A DNA stretch of 64,000 nt from JAEYZS01 sp964469265 (GCA_964469265.1 CAYXYF010000007.1:1-64000); one strand, 5' to 3'. Positions 8,682 to 18,165 are shown, counted from the first letter of the stretch. Program-made: numbers and translations. The notes: generated by a model not told the origin, from the sequence alone.

Positions 8682-11600
8682 TTATTGGGCACGAGACCAT
8701 TGTAGAAAGGCTTTGGAGTAGTAGTCAAACATCCTGTTTGCTTGATATGCACTTTGAGCATTCTGTAAAAATGGAATCACCGTCTTCATTGTCAGTATAG
8801 CTTTTAAGTAAAGGTCTGGCGAAACTGGACGGTCACTATCGATTGCGGCTTCAGAAATATTATAAAACGCCCTATCTTCATTCCAAAGGGCATGATTTAT
8901 AAAATGATAAGCTTCTACCGCACTGACAGCAGCAACTTCTCCACCCCACATTCGGTAAGTTCGAAGAAGTGCATCTATCACCGTCAGTTGAGTTTCAAGA
9001 GAGCGCGATCGAGTTTTGTTCACTTGCTGAGTCGTTAAATTATACTCTTCCCAAAATCCACCGTCTTCGCCTTGGAGGTTTGCCTTTAAAAAGTTCGCCA
9101 TAGAGAACATCATTAACTTTAAAAGCCGTCGTCCTTTTAAAATAGATTCCATATTGTCTTTTACTGTACGGTCTGGCGGGTTAATCACCGATGCCTCAGT
9201 GTCTTCAATCCCGTCAGTTGCCTTCAAGAATTCATCAATAGCGACCATAAATGCCGCCATATCAAGAGATTTTACTTTTTCGGACGGACCACTACTGAGG
9301 AGATCCACAACCACAGCTCCAGTGATTTGCTCGGCAGGATTCACTGGTTGGTTCGGATCTGCTGCCGAAGGATCTGGTAGGCCGTCTGCTACCCAGTCTT
9401 TCATTTCTTCACCAAGACCGTTAAAAAGTCTAAGAGCCGAGTTTTCTTTTTGAAGACCACGAAGCGGTCCTGTCATCACCGCAACCGCGAGATTCACAAA
9501 GGCGCTCTTAGGAAAAAGTTCAATATCACTATAAGCCTCTTGTCCTAAACCTTGGTCAAAGTCATTAGGACCGCGCCAGTCGTTAAAGTAGTTTAACATT
9601 AGCGCTCCACCACGGATAATCTCTGCTTGCGCTCGAATAGAAGAGTAGGTTGGCGCTGTCTCAATCGAGAATGGCCCGTTTAGAGCAAATTGATCTGGAA
9701 TCTGGTAAATATTTTTGTGATAATCTTCGTACCCCGTGCAGTCTTCTCTAATCCCTACATAGTCATTGGGGTCAGGCTTTTCCCCCGCTCTTAAAGCACT
9801 CTGATAGCGAGCTTTCCGCTCGTCTTGGATTTGTTTTTTCTCAGGACTGCATTCATACTTAAAAACATCAAAGTCGGGAATGTTTCCATAAAAGCTTCGA
9901 TGTAATGACTCAACCAATTCATTATCAATCGTTCGGAAACCAACCATGGAGATCATCTTATTGAGTTGTCCAAATACAGCTTGGTAGTAGTCCTTGCTAA
10001 TAGGTGATGCATTTTCATATTCAGGCATACCGAGGAAGCGATAATAATTTGCAGCTAAGCTCGTGCCTAGGGTCTCAGCTCCTGAAACATAGCCCCCAGA
10101 GACCTTTCTCATTTCAATTTTTTTATCAGGGCCCATAAGCAAGCTGACCCTTGAATCTTCAATTCCGTCTAACGTTCCACCCTCAAAGAGCATCTCGTCT
10201 AAAATCGGTGAAGCAATGCTGGTAAAGAATGTTTTAAACTTATCTGGAGATTGAACGGATTCAGCAATGTCATTAAGGCTTCCGATGGTTTTACCCACCA
10301 CAACTTCTTCAATTTTATCCCCGAGTCGACGTATCTCAATATCAAGTTCGGACAACAAATAAAGATTAACGGATCTATCTAGCAAGGCTTGAACTCTTAC
10401 TATACAGATCGGGCGAACATCAGAAATAAACTGTCTGACAACTCCGCCATTCGTTAGAGGACTACCAAACACATTTCCATCGAAGTTATTTAAAACGTTA
10501 GTGCGTAGCTCTGGTGATGAGTATCTTGAAAAAACTGAGAAAAGATCAGGCTGGCTTCTTCTAAAGACGACTTTCTGAGCCTCGCTCATGCTGACCCAAG
10601 CTCTAAGATCACGCTCAATATCGGCATGGCAACTTGTACCTAAGCGGTCGGCAAATCCATCTCTAAAGAAACGGCCGTAATAATATTCTTTATCAGTTAA
10701 AGAAAGCTCTGTCCGGTCCGCAAGCCAAGAGATCATTTTATTTGATGCTGTATTCATCTTTTCATAGAGCATCTCGTTTGCGCTTCGGATGTACTTTTCC
10801 CTTTGTTGTGGATTTAAATCGATCCAAATATTAGCAATGACCTTCACTAAGCGATGAGCGTGGCTTTCACCCGCTTCTGGCTCAATCCACTCTGCATATC
10901 TTTTTGCTTTAACAAGGTTTTGCTCCAAAGCCTCAACGGCAGACTTTGGAATAAAGTTTAAGGTCTTGATGACATCGGATATAACTCTTGCGTTGATTTC
11001 AAGTCTCTGGTTTTGATCAATATCAACAAGGCTCTTTTGCGCACTTCGAATGGCACCTAAATATTCTTTTTCTAACTGCGCTTTAAAAATATTTATAAAT
11101 GAATTAGAGACTCCATTTCGTTGCAGCTCTACTGGGATGTTTTCAAGATACGCCTTTATGCTGTTAATAAAGCCAATGGGTCTTAAAGTGGGCTGCTCCG
11201 GAGGCCAAACAATATGATGTTGTGCTAACGCATTTTTTGTCCCTGAAAGATTCTCACTTGTTGCAATCTCTTCAAAAAGCGCTTTAATTTTATGACCCTC
11301 AAAGCCCAACGCCGCTGGCAAGTACATGGAGTTGCTTTGGTTAAATTGCGTTGAGGTATTATCCGAAGAATAAAAAGCATGAAGGAGTCTGTGCCCGAAC
11401 TCGTTAAGATCGTTTGCTGGCTCTCCGATCGCGTTTCCTAAAAGAATCGAGTTTTCAGCAAAGCGGAATATATCCGCACTGCCTGACATCCACGGAGAAG
11501 AGCGTCTTTGAGAAAGTTCTAGTCCCGTCGCAGATTCAAATCTAAAGTTCTCTAGAAACTCTGTATCAAATTGTCGATCCACATTTTTTGGAGCATAGCT

Positions 11601-11711
11601 GAATTGAATAGGATTAACTTGATCAAAAGTATTGTTTTCTGCCTTCGGTGCACAAGAAACCATTCCCACAACAGCAATTAATAATGTTAAGTACCGACTC
11701 TTAAGTTTCAA
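8682..11711 (-). CDS. Giant lipoprotein of unknown function (1009 residues)
   Basis: The N-terminus is a lipoprotein signal: MKLKSRYLTLLIAVVGMVSC with Cys20 as the lipidation site. Position +2 is alanine, so there is no Asp inner-membrane retention signal, and outer-membrane anchoring is likely. The remaining 990 residues are soluble, mainly helical and acidic. I see no catalytic motif and do not recognise the family. The start is a TTG with AGGAG six bases upstream. The gene begins 9 bases after the beta-barrel gene and is followed by the SurA-N-like gene after 15 bases, so the three are almost surely co-transcribed and may form one outer-membrane assembly. Confidence 0.8.
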   Translation of the reverse strand: MKLKSRYLTLLIAVVGMVSCAPKAENNTFDQVNPIQFSYAPKNVDRQFDTEFLENFRFESATGLELSQRRSSPWMSGSADIFRFAENSILLGNAIGEPANDLNEFGHRLLHAFYSSDNTSTQFNQSNSMYLPAALGFEGHKIKALFEEIATSENLSGTKNALAQHHIVWPPEQPTLRPIGFINSIKAYLENIPVELQRNGVSNSFINIFKAQLEKEYLGAIRSAQKSLVDIDQNQRLEINARVISDVIKTLNFIPKSAVEALEQNLVKAKRYAEWIEPEAGESHAHRLVKVIANIWIDLNPQQREKYIRSANEMLYEKMNTASNKMISWLADRTELSLTDKEYYYGRFFRDGFADRLGTSCHADIERDLRAWVSMSEAQKVVFRRSQPDLFSVFSRYSSPELRTNVLNNFDGNVFGSPLTNGGVVRQFISDVRPICIVRVQALLDRSVNLYLLSELDIEIRRLGDKIEEVVVGKTIGSLNDIAESVQSPDKFKTFFTSIASPILDEMLFEGGTLDGIEDSRVSLLMGPDKKIEMRKVSGGYVSGAETLGTSLAANYYRFLGMPEYENASPISKDYYQAVFGQLNKMISMVGFRTIDNELVESLHRSFYGNIPDFDVFKYECSPEKKQIQDERKARYQSALRAGEKPDPNDYVGIREDCTGYEDYHKNIYQIPDQFALNGPFSIETAPTYSSIRAQAEIIRGGALMLNYFNDWRGPNDFDQGLGQEAYSDIELFPKSAFVNLAVAVMTGPLRGLQKENSALRLFNGLGEEMKDWVADGLPDPSAADPNQPVNPAEQITGAVVVDLLSSGPSEKVKSLDMAAFMVAIDEFLKATDGIEDTEASVINPPDRTVKDNMESILKGRRLLKLMMFSMANFLKANLQGEDGGFWEEYNLTTQQVNKTRSRSLETQLTVIDALLRTYRMWGGEVAAVSAVEAYHFINHALWNEDRAFYNISEAAIDSDRPVSPDLYLKAILTMKTVIPFLQNAQSAYQANRMFDYYSKAFLQWSRAQ

Positions 11712-11720
11712 GCAACACTC

Positions 11721-12986
11721 CTAGAAATAAAACTTCATCAATAGTTCGTGCGTTAATTCTCTTTCGACATTACGCCCATAAACATGATCTGCAAATGCGT
11801 AGGTCAAAGAGTATGGAATTGAATCAATGCCCTTTACGAAGCCATCCACCGTGGAGTAAGACACCTTAAAGCGCGCAATGCCTGCCTCAGACTCTGTATT
11901 GCGTTCAAGCAGATCGTATCTCGAGTTTTGACTCCCATAATAGCGATCAGCACTCTTACGAATCATTTCATAGCCCGCTCCAAAATGGAAATAATCCGAA
12001 AGCTTTGCTATGGAGACCAGCTGTAACCCAACAGAATTTCCCGGGTCTTTGTCGACTGTTTCTTTTGTGGAAGCTGGTGGAATGGGATCATTCACGTCAC
12101 GGGGGACACGCTTAACGATATCGTCTTTAATTCCAATCGTGTAACTGACGCCCATTCCTAACTCAAGCCATCGGATGATGTTGTAGTTTGCAAAGAGTGT
12201 CGTCTGAAAATTTGTTTTTCCCAAAACACTAAAATCAATCAAATCATCAGGGTCATCTTTAGGGCCAGTAGGAAGTGTGAGCTGATTTAGTAAATAAAAA
12301 TCCACTACTCTTGTATTATATAACCTAAGGGAGCTCCCTAAAACGATATCTCCCAAAAACTGCTCATCGCGCCCCGATAAAGGTCTATAACCTTCGTTCG
12401 ACATTTGATACGCTAAAAGCTCTTTTGGTCCACCCGCAACTAGAGCTGCTCCTTCTCCAAGCCGAGTATTAAGGTCTCCTGAATTTTCAATTGAAGCGGC
12501 GCCTTCAATGATTTCTCTTGCGTTGTTGTGACCAGCATTTTTAGCTCGAATGTCTGATTGATATTGGATAACTGGAATTGCAATACCAAGACTCCAGTTT
12601 GATGTAATCCCTCGAGCTATCTGAGGAACAAAGTAAGATACATTTGCTGGTCCTTCAAACTCGAGGCTGCCAAGATCTAAATGTTTTGATGGTTTTTGTG
12701 AAGGAAGAAGTTGTTCATCTAAGGCCTTAGCTAGTTCGCGAATTTCTGGAACACCCATGAGAAACTGATTATCAAATCGTTGGTTCATCCGACTGGGTGT
12801 TTGAAGTGTTCCAAAGTCATTAAATTTATCTTGAATGCCCGAAACACTACCGAAGCGGAAAGTAACCTGATGTCGTCCGACAGGTAAAACCCCAGCCGTA
12901 CCAAAATCCGCAACACCAAAACTTTGGTGCGGACAAAGGATTATCACTAGTAAAAATAAAAAAATGCGCGAAGACAGTCTGAACAT
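11721..12986 (-). CDS. Probable outer-membrane beta-barrel protein
   Basis: I start this gene at ATG 12986 because GAGGGG sits just upstream and the resulting N-terminus (MFRLSSRIFLFLLVIILC) is a clear signal peptide; the frame extends 22 residues further without one. The mature protein alternates hydrophobic and polar residues in short stretches (LELGMGVSYTIGI, YFHFGAGYEMI, GIARFKVSYS) and ends in FYF (LLMKFYF), the C-terminal aromatic signature of BAM substrates. This fits an outer-membrane barrel of the porin or transport-related type. It is the first gene of the unit with the giant lipoprotein. About 255 bases lie upstream before the next coding region and should hold its promoter. Confidence 0.8.
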   Translation of the reverse strand: MFRLSSRIFLFLLVIILCPHQSFGVADFGTAGVLPVGRHQVTFRFGSVSGIQDKFNDFGTLQTPSRMNQRFDNQFLMGVPEIRELAKALDEQLLPSQKPSKHLDLGSLEFEGPANVSYFVPQIARGITSNWSLGIAIPVIQYQSDIRAKNAGHNNAREIIEGAASIENSGDLNTRLGEGAALVAGGPKELLAYQMSNEGYRPLSGRDEQFLGDIVLGSSLRLYNTRVVDFYLLNQLTLPTGPKDDPDDLIDFSVLGKTNFQTTLFANYNIIRWLELGMGVSYTIGIKDDIVKRVPRDVNDPIPPASTKETVDKDPGNSVGLQLVSIAKLSDYFHFGAGYEMIRKSADRYYGSQNSRYDLLERNTESEAGIARFKVSYSTVDGFVKGIDSIPYSLTYAFADHVYGRNVERELTHELLMKFYF

Positions 12987-13241
12987 TTTCCCCTCTTTTT
13001 TATCCCCAAAAAGCAGAGCTTCGTTTATATTTTTTTCTATAAAAAACGCCACCTTGCAGTGACTTTGGAGACGATTTGGACGGATTGCAATTGAAAAGAT
13101 TACTTGTGAAATCGCCTAAATATAGCGACGGCCTTACCTATCGAAATCTCTAGATTTTTTCGGGTATTAAGATAGATGCAAACGGAGTATAGAAAAATGA
13201 CATACATTTATGTGTTGTTTTAGCTACACTTTTCGAAAATT

Positions 13242-14000
13242 TTATTCGTTTTCGGGGAGTTGTAGCAGTCGGTCGTAGTAGGTTTTTCGTCGTTGTTCGA
13301 TGCGATCTTGCTGCAGTTTTTTGCGCATTTTCGCAGCAGCTCGCTTTTCTTCGACAGAAGAAATTTCGCGACTTACAATTTGCTGATTGAGTATTGAAAG
13401 ATCCTTAACAGCTTGCTCATGAACAGACTTAAACTCTTCAATCTCAATCAAAAATTCTCGTTTTTTACTTGGAGTATGAAAGGCCCAGTCTTTTAGAAGT
13501 GGTGTTACCAGAATGGGTTGCGGAATTCCTGACTGCGCCTTCAGAGTTTCATCCACTTTAGACAAATAGTTTTCATGTCCAGGAGCCACTACTACTGGTG
13601 ATGTTACACCAAGTGGCTTCAAATAAGTTTTTCCAAAAATCGTTTGCACAACAACACGATCATCTCTTTGTTCAATAAGGGCTTGAGTACCCTTCCCCAC
13701 CTCAATTTGCCCATAGGGTGCATCAAACTTTAAAGAGGTATTACTTTTAATAAAGACCTGACCCTTAACAAGAGACCAATGATTCTCCGATTGCCTGATG
13801 ATGATTGCCTCTGGAGAAAGAGACAACGTAAATTGAGCGCTGTCATAGTGGTAACGATGTGCAAGATTTTTTATAACACAGTAGTCACTATTTTTAAGAC
13901 AGTTTTTTGGCGTCTCAACGATGGTTAACTCCGCTCCCGCCTGTACTCGAACATCGAGAGTAAATGCGATAATGAAGATAAATACCGTTGAAAGCCTCAT
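13242..14000 (-). CDS. Exported FecR-like domain protein
   Basis: A 252-residue protein with an N-terminal signal peptide cleaved near VQAGA. The middle part (WSLVKGQVFIKSNTSLKFDAPYGQIEVGKGT, given here only as a landmark of about residues 75-115) has the beta-rich pattern of FecR domains, including KGQVFI and APYGQIEV. The last 80 residues are a basic helical tail (KMRKKLQQDRIEQRRK), probably coiled coil. Its start overlaps the stop of the TPR gene by four bases (ATGA), so the two are translated together. FecR-like domains in the periplasm often act in sensing or cell-surface scaffolding. The specific role here is unknown, and the FecR call is by pattern only. Confidence 0.7.
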   Translation of the reverse strand: MRLSTVFIFIIAFTLDVRVQAGAELTIVETPKNCLKNSDYCVIKNLAHRYHYDSAQFTLSLSPEAIIIRQSENHWSLVKGQVFIKSNTSLKFDAPYGQIEVGKGTQALIEQRDDRVVVQTIFGKTYLKPLGVTSPVVVAPGHENYLSKVDETLKAQSGIPQPILVTPLLKDWAFHTPSKKREFLIEIEEFKSVHEQAVKDLSILNQQIVSREISSVEEKRAAAKMRKKLQQDRIEQRRKTYYDRLLQLPENE

Positions 14001-14659
14001 AATATTATTTCTTCTAGTTTCACTTGCGCTTGTTTTTTAAGCTCTGGATATGGGAAGTTATTTTTAACAGTTAGGAATATTTGTTTTGCTTCATCATAAC
14101 GCTCTTTAGACTTCATGATGTCGCCCATTACTAAAAGTCCCAGGCCCGTCATTTCACTGGAAGGATATTGCTTTACCAGAATATCAATCGTTGCGATCGC
14201 ATTTTCATACTGTTTGGATTTATAATAACTCATCGCCTGAAGGTAATACGCTTCAAGAACGTAAGCAGACTCTGGATATGTTTTAATAAAATCCCTTAAC
14301 TGCACAGCTGATTTTTCAAACTCACTACTGAGATAAACTTTTTTAATCGTCGAAAAATCAATGGAAGGCTTAACAGCAAGCGGCTCATGATCAACAACAA
14401 TGCTTGCAATGTTTCTGACCGAATATTCTTTTTGATGGATATTATTTGGCAGAGTGGCTGCAACAACTTGCTGGAAGGACTCAAGCTCATAGCGCGCGAC
14501 TTCCGCTTTTGTTCTTTCCCGTTCAAGCTCTTGCTTTAAGCTTAAAATCTCAAGCTCAAGAACTTCTCGCCCATCGAGCTCATTTTGAAAGGTCAAAAAT
14601 GCACCTTGGATTCCGAAGAGCATTAACAAAATAAAAAAAGCAAATAAACGAGTATTCAT
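13997..14659 (-). CDS. Membrane-anchored coiled-coil/TPR protein, CpoB-like
   Basis: The 220-residue protein has one N-terminal membrane segment (LFAFFILLMLFGIQGAFLTF), a short coiled coil (LEILSLKQELERERTKAE), and then tetratricopeptide-type repeats from about residue 105: FEKSAVQLRDFIKTYPES, YENAIATIDILVKQYPSS and YDEAKQIFLTVKNNFP. This resembles CpoB/YbgF and other periplasmic TPR adaptors, with the anchor retained. It is the first gene of a pair with the FecR-like gene (four-base overlap). The start codon lies inside a 13-bp inverted repeat and has no clear Shine-Dalgarno sequence, which may reduce or control translation. Confidence 0.78.
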   Translation of the reverse strand: MNTRLFAFFILLMLFGIQGAFLTFQNELDGREVLELEILSLKQELERERTKAEVARYELESFQQVVAATLPNNIHQKEYSVRNIASIVVDHEPLAVKPSIDFSTIKKVYLSSEFEKSAVQLRDFIKTYPESAYVLEAYYLQAMSYYKSKQYENAIATIDILVKQYPSSEMTGLGLLVMGDIMKSKERYDEAKQIFLTVKNNFPYPELKKQAQVKLEEIIL

Positions 14660-14688
14660 CTATAGATATATCGGAATCTATAGATGAA
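14655..14688. repeat. 13-bp perfect inverted repeat covering the start codon of the TPR gene
   Basis: TTCATCTATAGAT at 14655-14667 and ATCTATAGATGAA at 14676-14688 are exact reverse complements separated by 8 bases. Each arm also contains the self-palindrome ATCTATAGAT. The ATG of the downstream TPR gene (14657-14659) lies in one arm, so an mRNA hairpin would bury the start codon. As DNA it could equally be an operator. No T-run follows, so it is not a usual terminator for argS. Confidence 0.6.
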
Positions 14689-14701
14689 ATCTTAGGGATT
14701 G

Positions 14702-16414
14702 TTACATCTTATCTGGAGTTTGAATGCCTAAAATCGCGAGACCCGAAGTTAAAACCGCCTCTGAACACTGTACTAATCTGAGACGAGCCAATTTGACTCG
14801 CTCATCTAGTTGATCGTCGAGGATTTTGTGGTTGCTATAAAAGGATCCAAACGAGCGACATACTTCGAGTAAATACTGCGCTAAGAAGCTGGGTTTAAAA
14901 TTTTTATAAGAAATCGAAAGAGCTTCTGGGTATAAAAGAAGCTGCTTCACAAGATTTCGCTCTTCACTAGAATCCAGAGCCACTTGTGCATCTTGTGGGA
15001 TATTTCCATCGAATTTTTTTAAGATGCTTCGGCATCTCACCACACTGTACTGAACATAAGGGCCACTATCTCCTTCAAAATCAAGGACGCGGTCCCAATC
15101 AAAATCCACGTTCTTTACCCGGTCTGAGGAAAGATCGTTGAATATAATTGCGCCGATACCAATTTGTTCAGCTGTCTTTTGTTTATTTTCTAAAGTGGGA
15201 TTTTTTTCTTCAATAATTTTTTCTGCAAGTTCAATGGATTTTCGAAGTACGTCATCCATAAATATCACGTTGCCTCTACGAGTGGACATTTTTCCGATGT
15301 CTTTAAAACGGTACATCCCAAAAGAGATATGATGACAATCTTTTGCCCACTCATATCCCATCTTCTCTAAAACCTTAAAGACTTGCTTAAAGTGAAGGTT
15401 TTGATCCACTCCAACAACATAAAGTAAGTGATCACCTTTGAGTCCGTCATGGCGGTGGATCGCACTAGCAATATCACGAGTTGCGTAAAGTGAAGCACCG
15501 TCTGATTTTTTAATAATACAAGGAGGCATATCTTCTTCTTCAAGACGAACTATCTGCGCCCCTTCACTCTCCTCAAGAAGTCCTTTCTTTTTAATCAACT
15601 CAACTGTCGTTTCAAGCTTGTCATTATAAAAAGACTCACCTTGAATCAAATCAAATTTGACATTCAACATTCCATATATTCGCTCGTACTCTTTTAAAGA
15701 AATGTCTAAAAACATTTTCCATATTTTTTCGACTTCTTTATCTCCCTCTTCCAGGCGCTTAAATGTGAGAGAACCCTTCTTCTCTAGCTCTGGATCTTCC
15801 TTTGCAGCAGCATGGAAATCCACATAAAGTTGGAAGAGAGCTTCAAACGGCTTCTTCTCAAAGTCATAATCTTTTTTCCCGTCCCATTCCGTATAGGCAT
15901 AGGCAAGTTTTCCAAATTGAACGCCCCAATCACCTAAGTAATTGAGCCCAGTCACATCATAACCTTGAGACTCAGCCAAATTTCGAATGGCCTGCCCAAT
16001 CACCGTCGCGCGAAGGTGTCCAATACTCATAGGTTTTGCAACATTGGGCGAAGAATAATCAATGACAACTCTTTGGCCGCGCTTTTCTTTAAAGCCTAGT
16101 TTAGAGGATGAACTTGCAACGGATTGCGATAGAAGATTTTGAAGATAAATAAGATCAAAGGTAAAGTTAAGGTAACCCCCAACGGCCTTGACCTCTTGAA
16201 CATTTTTGAATTTGCCCGACATTTCCTTTTGAAGCTCACTTGCAATAACAGGGGGTGCTTTTTTAAGCTCTTTTGCTAATACAAATACTGGGAATGCCAA
16301 GTGACCGTGGTCAATATTTTTTGGATTTTCCAAAAGAGAGTAGACTTTTTCTGAATCAATTTTTGTAACTTCAGAAATATTTGCAGCCAATTGATTTTTC
16401 AAAACACCTATCAT
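14702..16414 (-). CDS. argS: Arginyl-tRNA synthetase
   Basis: This 570-residue class I synthetase charges tRNA-Arg. The N-terminal additional domain (residues 1-100) is followed by the catalytic core with NVAKPMSIGHLRATVIG; here the HIGH signature is SIGH, a variant also found in some other ArgRS subfamilies. KMSTRRGN replaces KMSKS as is normal for ArgRS. A DALR-type anticodon-binding domain starts near GPYVQYSVVRCRSIL and runs to the C-terminus. The ATG has AAGGAAAG upstream. The gene is 42 bases from the TPR gene on the same strand and 15 bases downstream of the GYF_2-like gene. Confidence 0.97.
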   Translation of the reverse strand: MIGVLKNQLAANISEVTKIDSEKVYSLLENPKNIDHGHLAFPVFVLAKELKKAPPVIASELQKEMSGKFKNVQEVKAVGGYLNFTFDLIYLQNLLSQSVASSSSKLGFKEKRGQRVVIDYSSPNVAKPMSIGHLRATVIGQAIRNLAESQGYDVTGLNYLGDWGVQFGKLAYAYTEWDGKKDYDFEKKPFEALFQLYVDFHAAAKEDPELEKKGSLTFKRLEEGDKEVEKIWKMFLDISLKEYERIYGMLNVKFDLIQGESFYNDKLETTVELIKKKGLLEESEGAQIVRLEEEDMPPCIIKKSDGASLYATRDIASAIHRHDGLKGDHLLYVVGVDQNLHFKQVFKVLEKMGYEWAKDCHHISFGMYRFKDIGKMSTRRGNVIFMDDVLRKSIELAEKIIEEKNPTLENKQKTAEQIGIGAIIFNDLSSDRVKNVDFDWDRVLDFEGDSGPYVQYSVVRCRSILKKFDGNIPQDAQVALDSSEERNLVKQLLLYPEALSISYKNFKPSFLAQYLLEVCRSFGSFYSNHKILDDQLDERVKLARLRLVQCSEAVLTSGLAILGIQTPDKM

Positions 16415-16429
16415 GACAAAGATCTTTCC

Positions 16430-16945
16430 TTATTTATCATCGAGAACTAAAAATACTTTGTCAGAATCATCTGGACTAGGCTTATCTTCGACTCGACGCG
16501 TTTCATGAACATACTCAACAACATGACTGAGGATATCAGCAACATCGGGTTCCAGCGGAGACAATAAACCCTTAAAACATTGTGTCTGCTTAATCGGCAA
16601 CCACTTTGTCTGCCCCTCGCTCCAAATGGGATCTACAAGGGAGAGTTTCTTATCGTACAACATCTGAAAGATTTCAAAATTAGAGTATGGTCCGTCATAA
16701 TCGTGGGTTTTATCATCTCCTGTCTTTAGAAGGACCCATTTTTTTTCATTAAACTGCATTTGGGTTCGAGCAAAGCCCAATGACGTCAGTTCGTCATCTT
16801 GGCTGCTTTGATGATAAAATGGTCTTTCCCACTTTAAAGTTTGAGCATTAAAAAACAAAGCTCGCTTGGCATGCGTTGAGGACTCTAAAGATTTTAAAGA
16901 CTCTGAGAGTTTTAAAAATTTATTGTCTAAGAATATCGTCACCAT
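16430..16945 (-). CDS. GYF_2/DUF4339-like domain protein
   Basis: A 171-residue soluble protein. Residues of about 85-145 match the GYF_2 (DUF4339) pattern: YDGPYSNFEIFQMLYDKK, then LVDPIWSEGQTKWLPI, with the spaced tyrosine and tryptophan residues of that fold, which usually binds proline-rich peptides. No signal peptide or membrane segment is seen. The C-terminal tail is acidic. It precedes argS by 15 bases on the same strand, so they may share a transcript, though a functional link is not evident. Confidence 0.7.
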   Translation of the reverse strand: MVTIFLDNKFLKLSESLKSLESSTHAKRALFFNAQTLKWERPFYHQSSQDDELTSLGFARTQMQFNEKKWVLLKTGDDKTHDYDGPYSNFEIFQMLYDKKLSLVDPIWSEGQTKWLPIKQTQCFKGLLSPLEPDVADILSHVVEYVHETRRVEDKPSPDDSDKVFLVLDDK

Positions 16946-17006
16946 CCTTCTATTTTGTGCTTAAAAAGCATTTGATTTCAATCTAAAACTGATTTCTAAT
17001 TCCTGT

Positions 17007-18164
17007 ATGAAAATAAAAATACCATTACTACTCGTTATCGCATCCTTTTTTATTCATCTTTACCTTATGTCTACTCACTATGAGTTTCGTTATGGCTTTG
17101 AAGGCGCAAAGTCTCTTTGCTCAATCAGCGAAACACTAAACTGTGAAGCCGTTTCCATTAGTCCTTACTCGTACTTTGCGGGTCTTCCGCTAGCAACGTG
17201 GGGATTTGCGTTTCACATAGCTTTTTTATTCACCTTCGGATTACTCCTTTCGCAATCTCGTCCGCGCGAATCTGTCTTAAGATTTCTAAAATTTTTCTCG
17301 CTCCTTTCTGTTCTTGCAACGGTGGTGATGGCGGGTATATCGCTTACAATGATGGACACCTACTGTCTCTTCTGCATTATTCTCTACATCCTCTCTCTTA
17401 TTGTGTTTATTCTTTTTGCGATGGCCAAAGATATCTCATTCTTCCCAACGCGAGAAGACCTCTCACTTTTGTTAAAAACTGGGGAAGGTGGGCTAATTCA
17501 AGTCACAGCCGCAATCATTGCCATCCCAATAATTACACTTTTAGCACATGATATGAATTCACGAAGTTACAAGAAGCAAAGTGCGCACACTATTCGCGAT
17601 GTCTTAGCAGCGTGGGAAAGTAGCCCGACCTACACTTTCGAAAACCCAATGTTTGTTATTGGGTCTGAAAATCCTAAATTTACCATTGTGGAATTTGCAG
17701 ACTATCAGTGTATCCACTGTAAAAATGCTTCGCACAATTTAAGCTCATTCGTCCAATCAAGACCAAACATCCAGCTTCAATTTTATAGCTTTCCGCTAGA
17801 TGGAGCGTGTAACCCTGCAATTGGCCAAGGCGGTAACGGCCGCTCTTGCATCCTTGCAAAAGCTGTCTTTTGTGCCGAAAAACACGGAAAAGGCTTTTCT
17901 GCAAACACATGGATCTTTGATAGATTCGGCACTGATCATGCGACCAAGTTTGAAGCCTTGGCAAATGACCTTCATCTTAACTATGAAGAGCTGAACGGTT
18001 GTATTCAGTCCGATGAAGCCGCAGCATTCATTGCTGCAAATGCAAAGCTTGGTCAGGACTCTAAGGTCGAAGGAACCCCTGCCATATATGTTAATGGTAA
18101 AAAACTTAGTGGTGGACACACGATTGCTATCTTAGAAGCTCTCTATCAGAAACTATTTAGGTAA
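17007..18164 (+). CDS. VKOR-DsbA fusion: membrane thiol oxidase with thioredoxin-fold domain
   Basis: The first half is a vitamin K epoxide reductase homologue with four or five membrane segments. It keeps the shuttle cysteines (Cys38, Cys46), the SYFAGLP motif, and the quinone-site CxxC in YCLFC (Cys120, Cys123). After a further membrane helix (about residues 163-180) comes a periplasmic thioredoxin-fold domain of DsbA/DsbG type with CIHC (Cys235, Cys238), an additional cysteine pair and the cis-proline loop EGTPAI. The fusion would pass electrons from periplasmic protein thiols to quinone, so one protein does the jobs of DsbA and DsbB. The family is known in actinobacteria, cyanobacteria and deltaproteobacteria. 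The gene is divergent from the GYF_2-like gene. Confidence 0.92.
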   Translation: MKIKIPLLLVIASFFIHLYLMSTHYEFRYGFEGAKSLCSISETLNCEAVSISPYSYFAGLPLATWGFAFHIAFLFTFGLLLSQSRPRESVLRFLKFFSLLSVLATVVMAGISLTMMDTYCLFCIILYILSLIVFILFAMAKDISFFPTREDLSLLLKTGEGGLIQVTAAIIAIPIITLLAHDMNSRSYKKQSAHTIRDVLAAWESSPTYTFENPMFVIGSENPKFTIVEFADYQCIHCKNASHNLSSFVQSRPNIQLQFYSFPLDGACNPAIGQGGNGRSCILAKAVFCAEKHGKGFSANTWIFDRFGTDHATKFEALANDLHLNYEELNGCIQSDEAAAFIAANAKLGQDSKVEGTPAIYVNGKKLSGGHTIAILEALYQKLFR

Positions 18165-18165
18165 A

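Noticed and set aside
14702..16414. ArgRS with SIGH in place of HIGH as a damaged enzyme
   Set aside because: A serine or similar residue at this position is known in other ArgRS subfamilies and every other motif is intact.
17198..17551. 117-codon open frame on the plus strand
   Set aside because: Another frame inside the VKOR domain; composition is that of a shadow.
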